Source of the DNA: Blautia schinkii
GTDB lineage: Bacteria; Bacillota; Clostridia; Lachnospirales; Lachnospiraceae
DNA: 64,000 bases
Direction of reading: 5' to 3'
NCBI RefSeq assembly: GCF_013304825.1
Contig: NZ_JAAWUO010000015.1
Span: 1 to 64,000, forward strand
Positions 26,427 to 34,375 of this stretch are shown piece after piece. Position 1 is the first letter of the stretch. Each line of letters starts with the position of its first letter. The notes under the pieces were generated by a model. That model was not told the DNA's origin. It ran no database searches and was given only the letters and a program-made list of their open reading frames with translations. Both the position numbers and the translations under genes were made by a program.

Positions 26427-27326
26427 ATGTTTGATAAGAATAAAGTAAAACTTGGAATTGCACCAATTGCATGGACCAATGATGATATGCCTGATCTTGG
26501 CAAGGAGAATACTTTTGAGCAGTGCGTCAGTGAGATGGCACTTGCAGGATTTACAGGCTCCGAGGTTGGAAACAAATATCCGAAAGATCCGGAAGTCCTT
26601 AAGAAAGCGCTTGAGCTTCGTGGTGTTGAGATCTGCAACCAGTGGTTCTCAAGCTTCCTTATCACAAAACCATTTGAGGAGGTAGAGAAAGAGTTCCGTG
26701 CACAGCTTACATTTCTGAAAGCTATGGGAGCGAAGGTAATCGGTGCTTCCGAGCAGAGCCACAGCGTTCAGGGTCAGCTGGATACCCCGATCTTTGGTCA
26801 TAAATATGTAATGAATGATGAAGAGTGGGATACATTCTGCACAGGCATGAACAAGCTTGGCAAGATTGCAAAGGAAGAGTATGGTATTGCACTGACCTTC
26901 CATCATCATATGGGAACTGTCGTACAGAGCCTTGAGGAAGTTGACCGTATGATGGAGAATACAGATCCTGAATACGTAAGCCTTCTTTTTGATACAGGCC
27001 ATTTTACATACTGTGGAGAAGATCCTCTGGAAGTTGTAAAGAAATATGTACACAGAATCAAACATGTACATCTGAAAGATATCCGTCCGGAAGTTGTTGA
27101 GCAGGTTAAGAAAGAGAACATGAGTTTTCTTGCTGGTGTAAGAGCTGGTGCTTTCACAATTCCTGGAGATGGATGCATCAATTACGATCCGATTTTTAAG
27201 GTTCTTGAAGATGCAGGATACGAAGGGTACATGGTCGTAGAGGCAGAGCAGGATCCGGCTAAGGCTAATCCGCTTGAATATGCGATCCGTGCAAGAAAAT
27301 TCATCGCAGAAAAAACAGGACTGTAA
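26427..27326 (+). CDS. iolE: Inosose dehydratase
   Basis: Metal-dependent dehydration of scyllo-inosose to trihydroxycyclohexanedione. It is a 299-residue TIM-barrel of the sugar isomerase/AP endonuclease family; the opening GIAPIAWTNDDMPDLG is the IolE signature. Likely metal-site residues lie in GASEQSH, LLFDTGHFTYCGEDP, HVHLKDIRP and YMVVEAEQDP. A hairpin with a T tract follows, so iolJ may be expressed at a lower level by read-through. Confidence 0.93.
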   Translation: MFDKNKVKLGIAPIAWTNDDMPDLGKENTFEQCVSEMALAGFTGSEVGNKYPKDPEVLKKALELRGVEICNQWFSSFLITKPFEEVEKEFRAQLTFLKAMGAKVIGASEQSHSVQGQLDTPIFGHKYVMNDEEWDTFCTGMNKLGKIAKEEYGIALTFHHHMGTVVQSLEEVDRMMENTDPEYVSLLFDTGHFTYCGEDPLEVVKKYVHRIKHVHLKDIRPEVVEQVKKENMSFLAGVRAGAFTIPGDGCINYDPIFKVLEDAGYEGYMVVEAEQDPAKANPLEYAIRARKFIAEKTGL

Positions 27327-27344
27327 GTAATAAATAAAAATCAA

Positions 27345-27393
27345 ACGGAAAAAGCGGTATCGGCCATAAGTGCGTGGACACCGCTTTTTCTGT
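27345..27393 (+). terminator. Hairpin between iolE and iolJ
   Basis: A 14-base stem (27345-27358 with 27380-27393, one G-U) contains AAAAA/TTTTT. It may terminate part of the transcripts, giving graded expression of iolJ. Confidence 0.65.
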
Positions 27394-27428
27394 AAACAGT
27401 GTACGATAAACAGGACAGGAGGATCGTC

Positions 27429-28274
27429 ATGGCACTTGTAAAAATGAAAGATCTGCTGAAGCGTGCCGAGGAGAAAAATATTGGATGTGGTGCTTTCAGC
27501 GTTGGTAATATGGAAATGGTGAAAGGTGCGATCCGTGCTGCTGAGGAGCTGGAAACACCGATCATCCTTCAGATCGCGGAGGTTCGTCTTAAGAATTCCC
27601 CTCTTCATCTGATGGGACCGATGATGGTACAGGCTGCAAAAGAGGCTAAGGTGGATGTGGCTGTCCACCTGGATCACGGTCTTACTTTTGAGACCGTTGA
27701 TAAGGCTCTGGAGCTTGGATTTACTTCTGTAATGCTGGATGCTTCCACGCTTCCTTTTGAGGAAAATATTGCAAAAGTGAAGACTGTTGTGGAGAAGGCG
27801 CAGAAGTATGGTGCAACTGTAGAGGCAGAGCTTGGCCTGGTAGGTGGAAGTGAAGATGGAAGCTGTGATCATGGAATTCGCTGCACAGATCCGGACGATG
27901 CAGTTGTTTATGCAAGAGAGACAGGCATTGATGCACTTGCAGTTGCCATCGGTAATGCACATGGTAATTATCCGGTAGCACCGACACTTGCTTTTGATGT
28001 TCTTGAGAAAATTCATGAAAAAGTAGATATCCCGCTGGTGCTTCATGGCGGAAGTGGTATCACAGACAAAGATTTCCAGAGAGCGATCTCCCTTGGAATC
28101 CGCAAGGTGAATATTGCAACAGCAAGTTTTAACAGCCTGACTGCTCATGTGAAGAAATATATGGCTTCCACAGACAAGCATAATTTCTTTGACCTTAATG
28201 AGGCAATGGTACAGGGAACCTATGAAAATGTGAAGCGACATATTCTTGTATTTAACGAGCAGTATCAGAAATAA
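27429..28274 (+). CDS. iolJ: Class II aldolase, likely 6-phospho-5-dehydro-2-deoxygluconate aldolase
   Basis: Zinc-dependent class II aldolase of 281 residues, cleaving DKG-6-phosphate into dihydroxyacetone phosphate and malonate semialdehyde in this context. Zinc ligands and catalytic segments are visible: AVHLDHG, EAELGLVGGSEDG, AIGNAHGNYP and LVLHGGSGI. It could alternatively act on fructose-1,6- or tagatose-1,6-bisphosphate; position after iolG-iolE favours IolJ. The start at 27429 has an AGGAGG site; ten upstream codons are in the hairpin region. A strong terminator closes the operon. Confidence 0.87.
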   Translation: MALVKMKDLLKRAEEKNIGCGAFSVGNMEMVKGAIRAAEELETPIILQIAEVRLKNSPLHLMGPMMVQAAKEAKVDVAVHLDHGLTFETVDKALELGFTSVMLDASTLPFEENIAKVKTVVEKAQKYGATVEAELGLVGGSEDGSCDHGIRCTDPDDAVVYARETGIDALAVAIGNAHGNYPVAPTLAFDVLEKIHEKVDIPLVLHGGSGITDKDFQRAISLGIRKVNIATASFNSLTAHVKKYMASTDKHNFFDLNEAMVQGTYENVKRHILVFNEQYQK

Positions 28275-28318
28275 AGGATTTCTCACGAAACCTTGTAAAA
28301 AAAGACAAGGTCTGTTAA

Positions 28319-28354
28319 GATGTTCTCAGTGAAAATACTGGGAACATCTTTTTT
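28319..28354 (+). terminator. Terminator of iolG-iolE-iolJ
   Basis: GATGTTCTCAGT (28319-28330) pairs with ACTGGGAACATC (28337-28348, one G-U), followed by a T run. Confidence 0.92.
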
Positions 28355-28380
28355 GTGCCCGCGAAAGAGGAGAGAGAATC

Positions 28381-29550
28381 ATGGAACAGAAAGAACAGGT
28401 CTGTTCAGTTGCGAAAAAGTGCGGTGGCTGCCGTTATCAGGGCGTACCGTATGAAGAACAGCTTCGCAAAAAACAGAGATATACAGAAGGACTTCTGAAG
28501 AAATTCGGCAAAGTTGAGCCAATCATTGGTATGGAGGATCCCTATTATTATAGAAACAAAGTTCACGCAGCTTTTGGACGTGACAGAAAGGGCAATGTTA
28601 TCTCCGGAATTTATGAGGAGAAGAGCCACCGGATTGTTTCTGTGGATGACTGTATGATCGAGGACAAAAAGAGTCAGGAGATCATCCGTACGATCCGCGG
28701 CATGCTGAGATCCTTTAAGATCAAGACTTATGACGAGGATACCGGATACGGACTCCTCCGTCATGTGCTTGTGAGAAGAGGCTTTTCCACAGGGGAGATC
28801 ATGGTGGTACTGGTAACAGTTTCCCCGATCTTTCCATCCAAGAATAATTTTGTGAAAGCTTTAAGAAAAGAACATCCGGAGATCACCACAGTTGTTTTGA
28901 ATGTAAATGATAGACAGACCAGTATGGTTCTTGGAGAACGAAATATCGTACTCTATGGTCCCGGATTTATCAAAGACCGTCTTATGGGATTGACCTTCCG
29001 CATTTCTCCGTCTTCCTTCTATCAGGTAAATCCTGTGCAGACAGAAGTTCTTTATGGAAAAGCCATGGAGTTTGCCGGCATGACAGGGAAAGAGCGCGTG
29101 ATCGATGCTTACTGCGGAACGGGAACCATCGGAATCATTGCATCCAGAGATGCAAGGGATGTGATCGGTGTGGAACTGAACCGGGATGCTATCCGTGATG
29201 CCAGAATGAATGCAAGAGAGAACAGAATCCGTAATGTTCGCTTTGTTCCGGGAGATGCAGGCTGGTTTATGGAAGGAATGGCAGCGGAAGGGGAGAAGGT
29301 TGACGTTGTTCTTATGGATCCACCCCGTGCAGGCAGTGACCGCAAATTCCTGCACTCTTTATTAAGCCTTTCACCGGATAAGATTGTTTACGTATCCTGT
29401 AACCCGGAGACCCTGGCAAGAGATCTTGTATACCTTACAAAAAGAGATTATCAGGTAAAGAAGATCCAGCCCGTAGATATGTTTCCTGTCACAGATTCTA
29501 TAGAAACCGTTGTTTTGCTGGGCAACCGGAGAAACAGACCACGAAGATGA
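28381..29550 (+). CDS. RumA/TrmA-family RNA (uracil-5-)-methyltransferase
   Basis: SAM-dependent methyltransferase forming 5-methyluridine in 23S rRNA or tRNA; 389 residues. The N-terminal [4Fe-4S] cysteines (C8, C14, C17 and C91) are present, but the TRAM domain of longer RumA proteins is missing. The SAM motif IDAYCGTGTIGI, the DPPRAG motif and the catalytic-region YVSCNPETLARDL are clear. Monocistronic between two terminators; RBS GAGGAGAG. The exact modified position is not readable from sequence. Confidence 0.9.
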   Translation: MEQKEQVCSVAKKCGGCRYQGVPYEEQLRKKQRYTEGLLKKFGKVEPIIGMEDPYYYRNKVHAAFGRDRKGNVISGIYEEKSHRIVSVDDCMIEDKKSQEIIRTIRGMLRSFKIKTYDEDTGYGLLRHVLVRRGFSTGEIMVVLVTVSPIFPSKNNFVKALRKEHPEITTVVLNVNDRQTSMVLGERNIVLYGPGFIKDRLMGLTFRISPSSFYQVNPVQTEVLYGKAMEFAGMTGKERVIDAYCGTGTIGIIASRDARDVIGVELNRDAIRDARMNARENRIRNVRFVPGDAGWFMEGMAAEGEKVDVVLMDPPRAGSDRKFLHSLLSLSPDKIVYVSCNPETLARDLVYLTKRDYQVKKIQPVDMFPVTDSIETVVLLGNRRNRPRR

Positions 29551-29615
29551 AATGAAATATTTCAGGGGCATTTTTGAGTGATAAAAAATATGTTGAACAG
29601 AAAATAGAATAAATA

Positions 29616-29676
29616 AACAGGCATCTGCCAGGGAATGGATTCGATAACCGGTTTCGGAGCAGATACCTGTTTTTTA
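29616..29676. terminator. Bidirectional terminator
   Basis: AACAGGCATCTGC (29616-29628) pairs with GCAGATACCTGTT (29659-29671) with one mismatch. T-rich sequence lies on both sides; shared by the methyltransferase gene and the convergent eutJ-glgX operon. Confidence 0.8.
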
Positions 29677-29687
29677 TTTGACTTTTT

Positions 29688-30512
29688 TTAGGCTTTCGGA
29701 AGTTCGCAGTGATATGCGATGCCAAGTGGTGTGACAAGAAGAGGATGTACAGGTCTGTATACAGGAAGCTTCAGTTTCTTTTCGAATACAGTTGTGAATT
29801 CCTTGAACATGCAGGAGCCGCCTACAACGTAAACAGCAGGAACCTGGTAGCCCTGCAGGAATTTTTCTGTGATGACTGCCATTTTTTCTACTGTGGCTTT
29901 GATCACCGGAAAGATTTCTTCTTCTTTTTCAGGTGTTGTTTTAAGAACTTCTGCTTCTTCGTAAGGAATCTTATAATGACCGGCTACAGTCATGGTCATG
30001 TGGCTTCCGCCTGTAGCTTCGTCATCTGTGTAGATTACTTTTCCGTCTTTCAGGATGCTGATGCCGGTTGTGCCGCCGCCCACGTCTACAACGGCTCCGT
30101 CTGTGATTTTTAACACAGCAGCTGCAGCAGTTGGTTCATCGACGATCTTTGTAACTTCCAGTCCTGCTCCTTCCAGGACATAGCCGATGCTCTTGGTGCT
30201 TCCTTCGGAAACTCCGGGCGGGATGGCAGCAGCTCCGTAAAGGAGTTCTGTGTCAAGCTTTTCCTCAAGCTCCTGTTTGAGTTTCGTTACAAGCTGAACA
30301 GATTCGTAATAGTTTACGATCACGCCGTCCCGGATTGCATGGGAAGGTGCGGAAGCTCCGGCAACAGGACGGTTGTTGCGGTCAACAACTGCAAGGACAG
30401 TGTTGGCTGTACCAAGGTCAACGCCGACTTTAAGCCGTCCGCGGAATTTTTTGCATTCACCTGTCTGTACAAGCTCTGCGAAATTGGACAGAGTTCTGTT
30501 TTTTAATTCCAT
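29688..30512 (-). CDS. eutJ: EutJ-like protein (Hsp70/actin-fold ATPase)
   Basis: A 274-residue actin/Hsp70-fold protein of the EutJ family, a putative chaperone of ethanolamine microcompartments. Nucleotide-binding motifs are clear: GVDLGTANTVLAVVD (phosphate 1), DVGGGTTGISI (phosphate 2) and VYVVGGSCMFKEF (adenosine). No other eut or microcompartment gene is in the window; instead it lies 13 bases after glgX in one operon. Its function here is therefore uncertain and may not involve ethanolamine. RBS AAAGGAGA. Confidence 0.82.
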   Translation of the reverse strand: MELKNRTLSNFAELVQTGECKKFRGRLKVGVDLGTANTVLAVVDRNNRPVAGASAPSHAIRDGVIVNYYESVQLVTKLKQELEEKLDTELLYGAAAIPPGVSEGSTKSIGYVLEGAGLEVTKIVDEPTAAAAVLKITDGAVVDVGGGTTGISILKDGKVIYTDDEATGGSHMTMTVAGHYKIPYEEAEVLKTTPEKEEEIFPVIKATVEKMAVITEKFLQGYQVPAVYVVGGSCMFKEFTTVFEKKLKLPVYRPVHPLLVTPLGIAYHCELPKA

Positions 30513-30525
30513 TTAAAAATCTCCT

Positions 30526-32658
30526 TTAATAATTACGTCCTGTGAAGATGGCAACGGATCTTGGGCGCATGCAGAATTCATGTTCAATGCGCGGTGCCTG
30601 ATCTTCTTCGTAGAAATAACGGCCGTTGCCGTCGCCGAAGGTATTGACGCAGAGATACCATGCGCCGGGACGGGCCAGATCAGGAAGAGTGATAGTCACA
30701 TCTTCCCAGTAAGCATTGATGGCAATGTAGATCAGATCATCAGCACCTTTTGCTTTATCATAGCCTGCAAAACTTACGGCAAATGTATGGGCATCTCTTG
30801 GAATGGTTACATCTCTTGCATCGATATTGTGAGTGTGGATGTTCTCCATGCCGCAGACAGCGTTTGGAAGCTTGCGGGAGATAACCGGGTGATCTTTTCG
30901 GAACTGGATCATATATTTGAAAAATTCAAAAAGATTATGATTTTTCTCCAGAAGGTTCCAGTTGATCCAGGAAGTTTCATTATCCTGGCAGTAAGTGTTG
31001 TTATTTCCGCGTTTGGTATTTCCGAATTCATCACCTGCAAGGAACATAGGTGTTCCACGGCTTGACATCAGTACGGCACAGGCATTTCGGATCATGCGGA
31101 AACGAAGGGATAGGACTTCCGGATTGGTGGAATCACCTTCCTCTCCGCAGTTCCAGCTGCGGTTGTCGTTGGAACCATCTGTATTGTTCCATCCGTTTGC
31201 TTCGTTGTGCTTCTCATTGTAGGAATAAAGATCATACATGGTAAAACCGTCGTGGCAAGTAAGGAAATTGACACAGGAATTGTAGCCTGCGTAATTATCG
31301 TTATGGTCAGAATAGAATCCGCCGTAAAGGTCACCGGAACCGGAAATACTCCAGGCTGCATCCCAGGCATTCCAGAAATCACCTTTCAGGAAGGAGCGGA
31401 GACAGTCGCGGTAACGGCCGTTCCACTCAGCCCATCTGCGGCTGGCAGGGAAAGAACCGACCTGATACAGTCCGCCGGCATCCCAGGCTTCTGCGATCAG
31501 CTTGACGTTTCGAAGAACCGGGTCATAAGCAAGAAGCTCCAGAAGAGGCGGATTGTTAAGAGGAGATCCATCCTCATGTCTTCCGAGGATGCTGGCAAGG
31601 TCAAAACGGAAGCCATCTACACGGTAGTTGATAGTCCAGTAGCGTAAACATTCCAGGATCATCTGACGGACGATGGGGTGGTTGCAGTTTAATGTATTTC
31701 CGCAGCCGCTGAAATTATAGTAATTTCCCTCAGGTGTGAGCATATAATAAACTTTATTGTCAAATCCTTTAAAACAGAATGTTTTTCCAAGCTCGTTGCC
31801 TTCGGCTGTGTGGTTAAATACAACGTCCAGGATCACCTCGATCCCGTTCTCATGGAGCTCACGGATCAGTTCTTTCAGCTCAGTTCCCTCGCAGTTATGC
31901 TCAGCCTTGGAAGCGTAGCTGGTGTTCGGGGAAAAGAAATTGACGGAATTGTATCCCCAGTATTCCAGGAGACGTCTGCCATTCACAGTACGGGCATTCA
32001 TGTTTTCATCGAACTCGAAGATCGGCATGAGCTCCACAGCGTTGATTCCCAGCTCTTTCAGATAAGGAATCTTTTCCCGGAGGCCTGCGAAGGTTCCGGG
32101 GTGAGTAACACCGGAAGAGGAGTCCTGTGTAAATCCACGGACATGAAGCTCGTAGATGATAAGATCGCTGATCTTACGTGTGGATTGGGGCATGTCTTCC
32201 CAGTCAAAAGTTTCACGTACAACGCGGGCGTGGTAGCTTCCGATCTTTTGCTGGCCCCATTCGCGCTGACCTGCAACAGCCTTGGCATAAGGGTCAAGAA
32301 GAACTTTTGTCTTATCAAAGATATGGCCTTTTTCCGGTTCATAAGGACCGTCAACACGGTATCCGTATTCCAGGTCTTCAATGTCCAGCCCCATGACGAT
32401 CATGGAGTAGACATCACCGATACGACAGGCGTTAGGAAACGGAAGAATTGCGAAAGGCTCCTCTTCACCGGAGTGGAAAAGAAGTAGTTCACAGGATGTA
32501 CCATGACGGGTATGTGCAGTGAAGTTAACTCCATTGGAAAGAGGAGTAGCACCATTTAATTCAAAAAGACCGGGACGCACAGGAAATCCCGCGATAATAT
32601 CTGTTGGCCGGGAAGTCAGTGTATTCTCAGAAAGCAGAGTCTGATTCTTTGTTTTCAT
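30526..32658 (-). CDS. glgX: Glycogen debranching enzyme GlgX (isoamylase type)
   Basis: GH13 alpha-1,6-glucosidase trimming glycogen or limit dextrins, 710 residues and cytosolic. An N-terminal CBM48 domain (about 25-150) precedes the barrel. The four GH13 regions are intact: DVVFNHTAEGN, YRVDGFRFDLA with the nucleophile Asp, LIAEAWD with the acid Glu, and NFLTCHDGF. RBS AAGGAGG. A -10 TATAAT on the minus strand lies about 70 bases upstream (plus 32726-32731). It heads the operon with the EutJ-like gene; other glycogen genes are absent. Confidence 0.94.
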   Translation of the reverse strand: MKTKNQTLLSENTLTSRPTDIIAGFPVRPGLFELNGATPLSNGVNFTAHTRHGTSCELLLFHSGEEEPFAILPFPNACRIGDVYSMIVMGLDIEDLEYGYRVDGPYEPEKGHIFDKTKVLLDPYAKAVAGQREWGQQKIGSYHARVVRETFDWEDMPQSTRKISDLIIYELHVRGFTQDSSSGVTHPGTFAGLREKIPYLKELGINAVELMPIFEFDENMNARTVNGRRLLEYWGYNSVNFFSPNTSYASKAEHNCEGTELKELIRELHENGIEVILDVVFNHTAEGNELGKTFCFKGFDNKVYYMLTPEGNYYNFSGCGNTLNCNHPIVRQMILECLRYWTINYRVDGFRFDLASILGRHEDGSPLNNPPLLELLAYDPVLRNVKLIAEAWDAGGLYQVGSFPASRRWAEWNGRYRDCLRSFLKGDFWNAWDAAWSISGSGDLYGGFYSDHNDNYAGYNSCVNFLTCHDGFTMYDLYSYNEKHNEANGWNNTDGSNDNRSWNCGEEGDSTNPEVLSLRFRMIRNACAVLMSSRGTPMFLAGDEFGNTKRGNNNTYCQDNETSWINWNLLEKNHNLFEFFKYMIQFRKDHPVISRKLPNAVCGMENIHTHNIDARDVTIPRDAHTFAVSFAGYDKAKGADDLIYIAINAYWEDVTITLPDLARPGAWYLCVNTFGDGNGRYFYEEDQAPRIEHEFCMRPRSVAIFTGRNY

Positions 32659-32725
32659 TTCCGGTATCCTCCTTGGTAATATATATATGGCAGAAGATGA
32701 CCTGCCGGATAGTCACAAAAAATAT

Positions 32726-32731
32726 TATAAC
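32726..32731 (-). promoter_or_regulatory. -10 element of the glgX promoter
   Basis: Consensus TATAAT on the minus strand with a poor -35, about 70 bases before the glgX start. Confidence 0.4.
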
Positions 32732-32823
32732 TTATTTTCTGAAAAAAGTACAGGTTGCGTCAGGCAAAGTTGACAGATAATATAGAAATATGGTAAAAGC
32801 TTGTATTAGGGCGAGGTGAAAAT

Positions 32824-33510
32824 ATGAATGACAAAGAGAAAAAAGAACTCCTGGGTGTTTTAAAAAGAAGCCGGCTGTGCAGGAACCTTGAAGAAGGTGA
32901 GATGGAAAGACTGCTGGTAAAAGAAGGAACAGTGAGATCTTTTTCCAGGGGAGAACGGGTTTTTCAGGAAACAGACCGACCCGAAGCAGTATATGTTCTG
33001 CTTGACGGCAGCGTGATCATTGCAAAGGAGACTTTTTCCGGAAAGAGGATCCTTCTGACACAGCTGGAAATGCCAGGGGTTCTGTTCGGGGAAGTATATG
33101 CCTTTATGGAAAAATCCTCTTATGATATGTATGTGGAAGCAGCAGAGAAGACACAGGTACTGATACTGGATAATCAGATTTTTAGAGAAAAAGGGGATGT
33201 TTTGAGCAGAAAACTCCGTGAAAATCTTCTTGAGGTTTTTGCAGAGAAGGCTTACAATATGAACCAGAAGCTTCGGATTCTGGGAAGCGGTACTTTGCGG
33301 GAGAGGATTGTCCGTTTTCTTGTGGAGTGCCAGGATAGTGAAGGCGTGATCCATATGAGCCTGTCCAGAGAAGAGATGGCAGATCATCTGAATATCACCA
33401 GACCATCTCTTTCAAGGGAACTGGGAAAGATGCAGGAAGAAGGAATCCTGGAATTATCCAGGCGGCAGATCCTTGTGAAAGATCAGGAAAAACTTGAATT
33501 TTATCTCTGA
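32824..33510 (+). CDS. Crp/Fnr family transcriptional regulator
   Basis: Regulator of 228 residues with an N-terminal cyclic-nucleotide-binding-type beta-barrel (about 15-130, including LLDGSVIIAKETFSGKRIL), a dimer helix and a C-terminal winged HTH (MSLSREEMADHLNITRPSLS). There is no Fnr-type cysteine cluster, so it may bind a small ligand or haem; it resembles HcpR-like nitrosative-stress regulators in context. A GTAAC-N4-GTTAC palindrome starts three bases after its stop and fits an activator site for the next operon. Confidence 0.88.
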   Translation: MNDKEKKELLGVLKRSRLCRNLEEGEMERLLVKEGTVRSFSRGERVFQETDRPEAVYVLLDGSVIIAKETFSGKRILLTQLEMPGVLFGEVYAFMEKSSYDMYVEAAEKTQVLILDNQIFREKGDVLSRKLRENLLEVFAEKAYNMNQKLRILGSGTLRERIVRFLVECQDSEGVIHMSLSREEMADHLNITRPSLSRELGKMQEEGILELSRRQILVKDQEKLEFYL

Positions 33511-33512
33511 GC

Positions 33513-33526
33513 GTAACGTATGTTAC
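33513..33526. promoter_or_regulatory. Crp/Fnr-type operator GTAAC-GTAT-GTTAC
   Basis: Perfect palindrome centred at 33519.5. The only plausible -10, TATGAT (33549-33554), puts the centre at about -41.5 from the expected start and leaves no -35 element, the usual layout of a class II activated promoter. Confidence 0.65.
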
Positions 33527-33612
33527 CGAATATTTTCGCTGGTTTTTATATGATATAGCTGTAAAACAGATAACAGTTATAACACATATGGAAATCAGGG
33601 AGAGATGATATT

Positions 33613-34356
33613 ATGATAAGAAAGATCGTGCACATTAATGAAGAGAAATGTAACGGCTGCGGAGCCTGTGCAGCTGCCTGCCATGAAGGAGCCATTGCCA
33701 TGACAGATGGCAAGGCAAAACTGATTCGGGATGATTACTGCGACGGGTTGGGAGACTGCCTTCCGGTCTGCCCTGCAGATGCGATCCGTATCATAGAGCG
33801 TGAAGCAGCAGACTATGATATGGAAGCGGTAGAACAGAGAATGAAGCTTAAAAAAGAGAAAACTTCCGGAGGCCTGGCTGCACATGTATGCCCTGGAAGT
33901 ATGGCAAGAAGCCTGAAACCGAAACAGGAACAGCCGGCTTTATCGGAGAAACAGAGAACAGACACAGCCCCTGATATGGGACAGCAGAGCTGCCTTGGCC
34001 AGTGGCCAGTGCAGATTAAATTAGTTCCTGTAAATGCACCATATTTTGAAAATGCACAGCTTCTGATCGCGGCAGACTGCACAGCATATGCTTACGCAGG
34101 ATTTCATGAGAGATTCATAAAAGATCATGTAACACTGATCGGATGCCCTAAACTTGATGAGGGAGATTATGCAGACAAGCTTACGGAAATCATACGGAAT
34201 AATTCCATCCGCAGTATCTGCATCGTTCGTATGGAAGTTCCCTGTTGCGGAGGCATTGAGAAAGCAGTGATCCGCGCCATGCAGAGAAGCGGAAAGATGA
34301 TCCCGTGGCAGGTAGTTATCATCGCACGTGACGGCACGATCAGAGAGGAGCTGTAA
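33613..34356 (+). CDS. 4Fe-4S protein with conserved Cys-rich C-terminal domain
   Basis: A 247-residue iron-sulphur protein. The N-terminus is a 2x[4Fe-4S] ferredoxin: the first motif is complete (C13, C16, C19, C23), while the second (CDGLGDCLPVCP) has Leu at the second ligand position, leaving C43, C49 and C53. A linker (about 75-130) leads to a second domain with VQIKLVPVNAPYFENA, LIAADCTAYAY, IGCPKLDEGDYADKL and MEVPCCGG, whose cysteines may hold another metal. I know this domain only as a conserved unnamed module in anaerobes, sometimes near hybrid-cluster protein. Nineteen bases separate it from the rhodanese-TtcA gene. Confidence 0.8.
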   Translation: MIRKIVHINEEKCNGCGACAAACHEGAIAMTDGKAKLIRDDYCDGLGDCLPVCPADAIRIIEREAADYDMEAVEQRMKLKKEKTSGGLAAHVCPGSMARSLKPKQEQPALSEKQRTDTAPDMGQQSCLGQWPVQIKLVPVNAPYFENAQLLIAADCTAYAYAGFHERFIKDHVTLIGCPKLDEGDYADKLTEIIRNNSIRSICIVRMEVPCCGGIEKAVIRAMQRSGKMIPWQVVIIARDGTIREEL

Positions 34357-34375
34357 GGAAAGGAATAAAAACAGC

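Noticed and set aside
26649..28286. A 545-codon open frame on the minus strand across iolE and iolJ
   Set aside because: It is antisense to two clear enzyme genes, is rich in Cys, His and Ile with no domain pattern, and has no ribosome site. It reflects codon bias of the opposite strand.
33613..34356. Second ferredoxin cluster as a standard four-Cys site
   Set aside because: The second ligand position is Leu; I report three cysteines and do not claim a full cluster.
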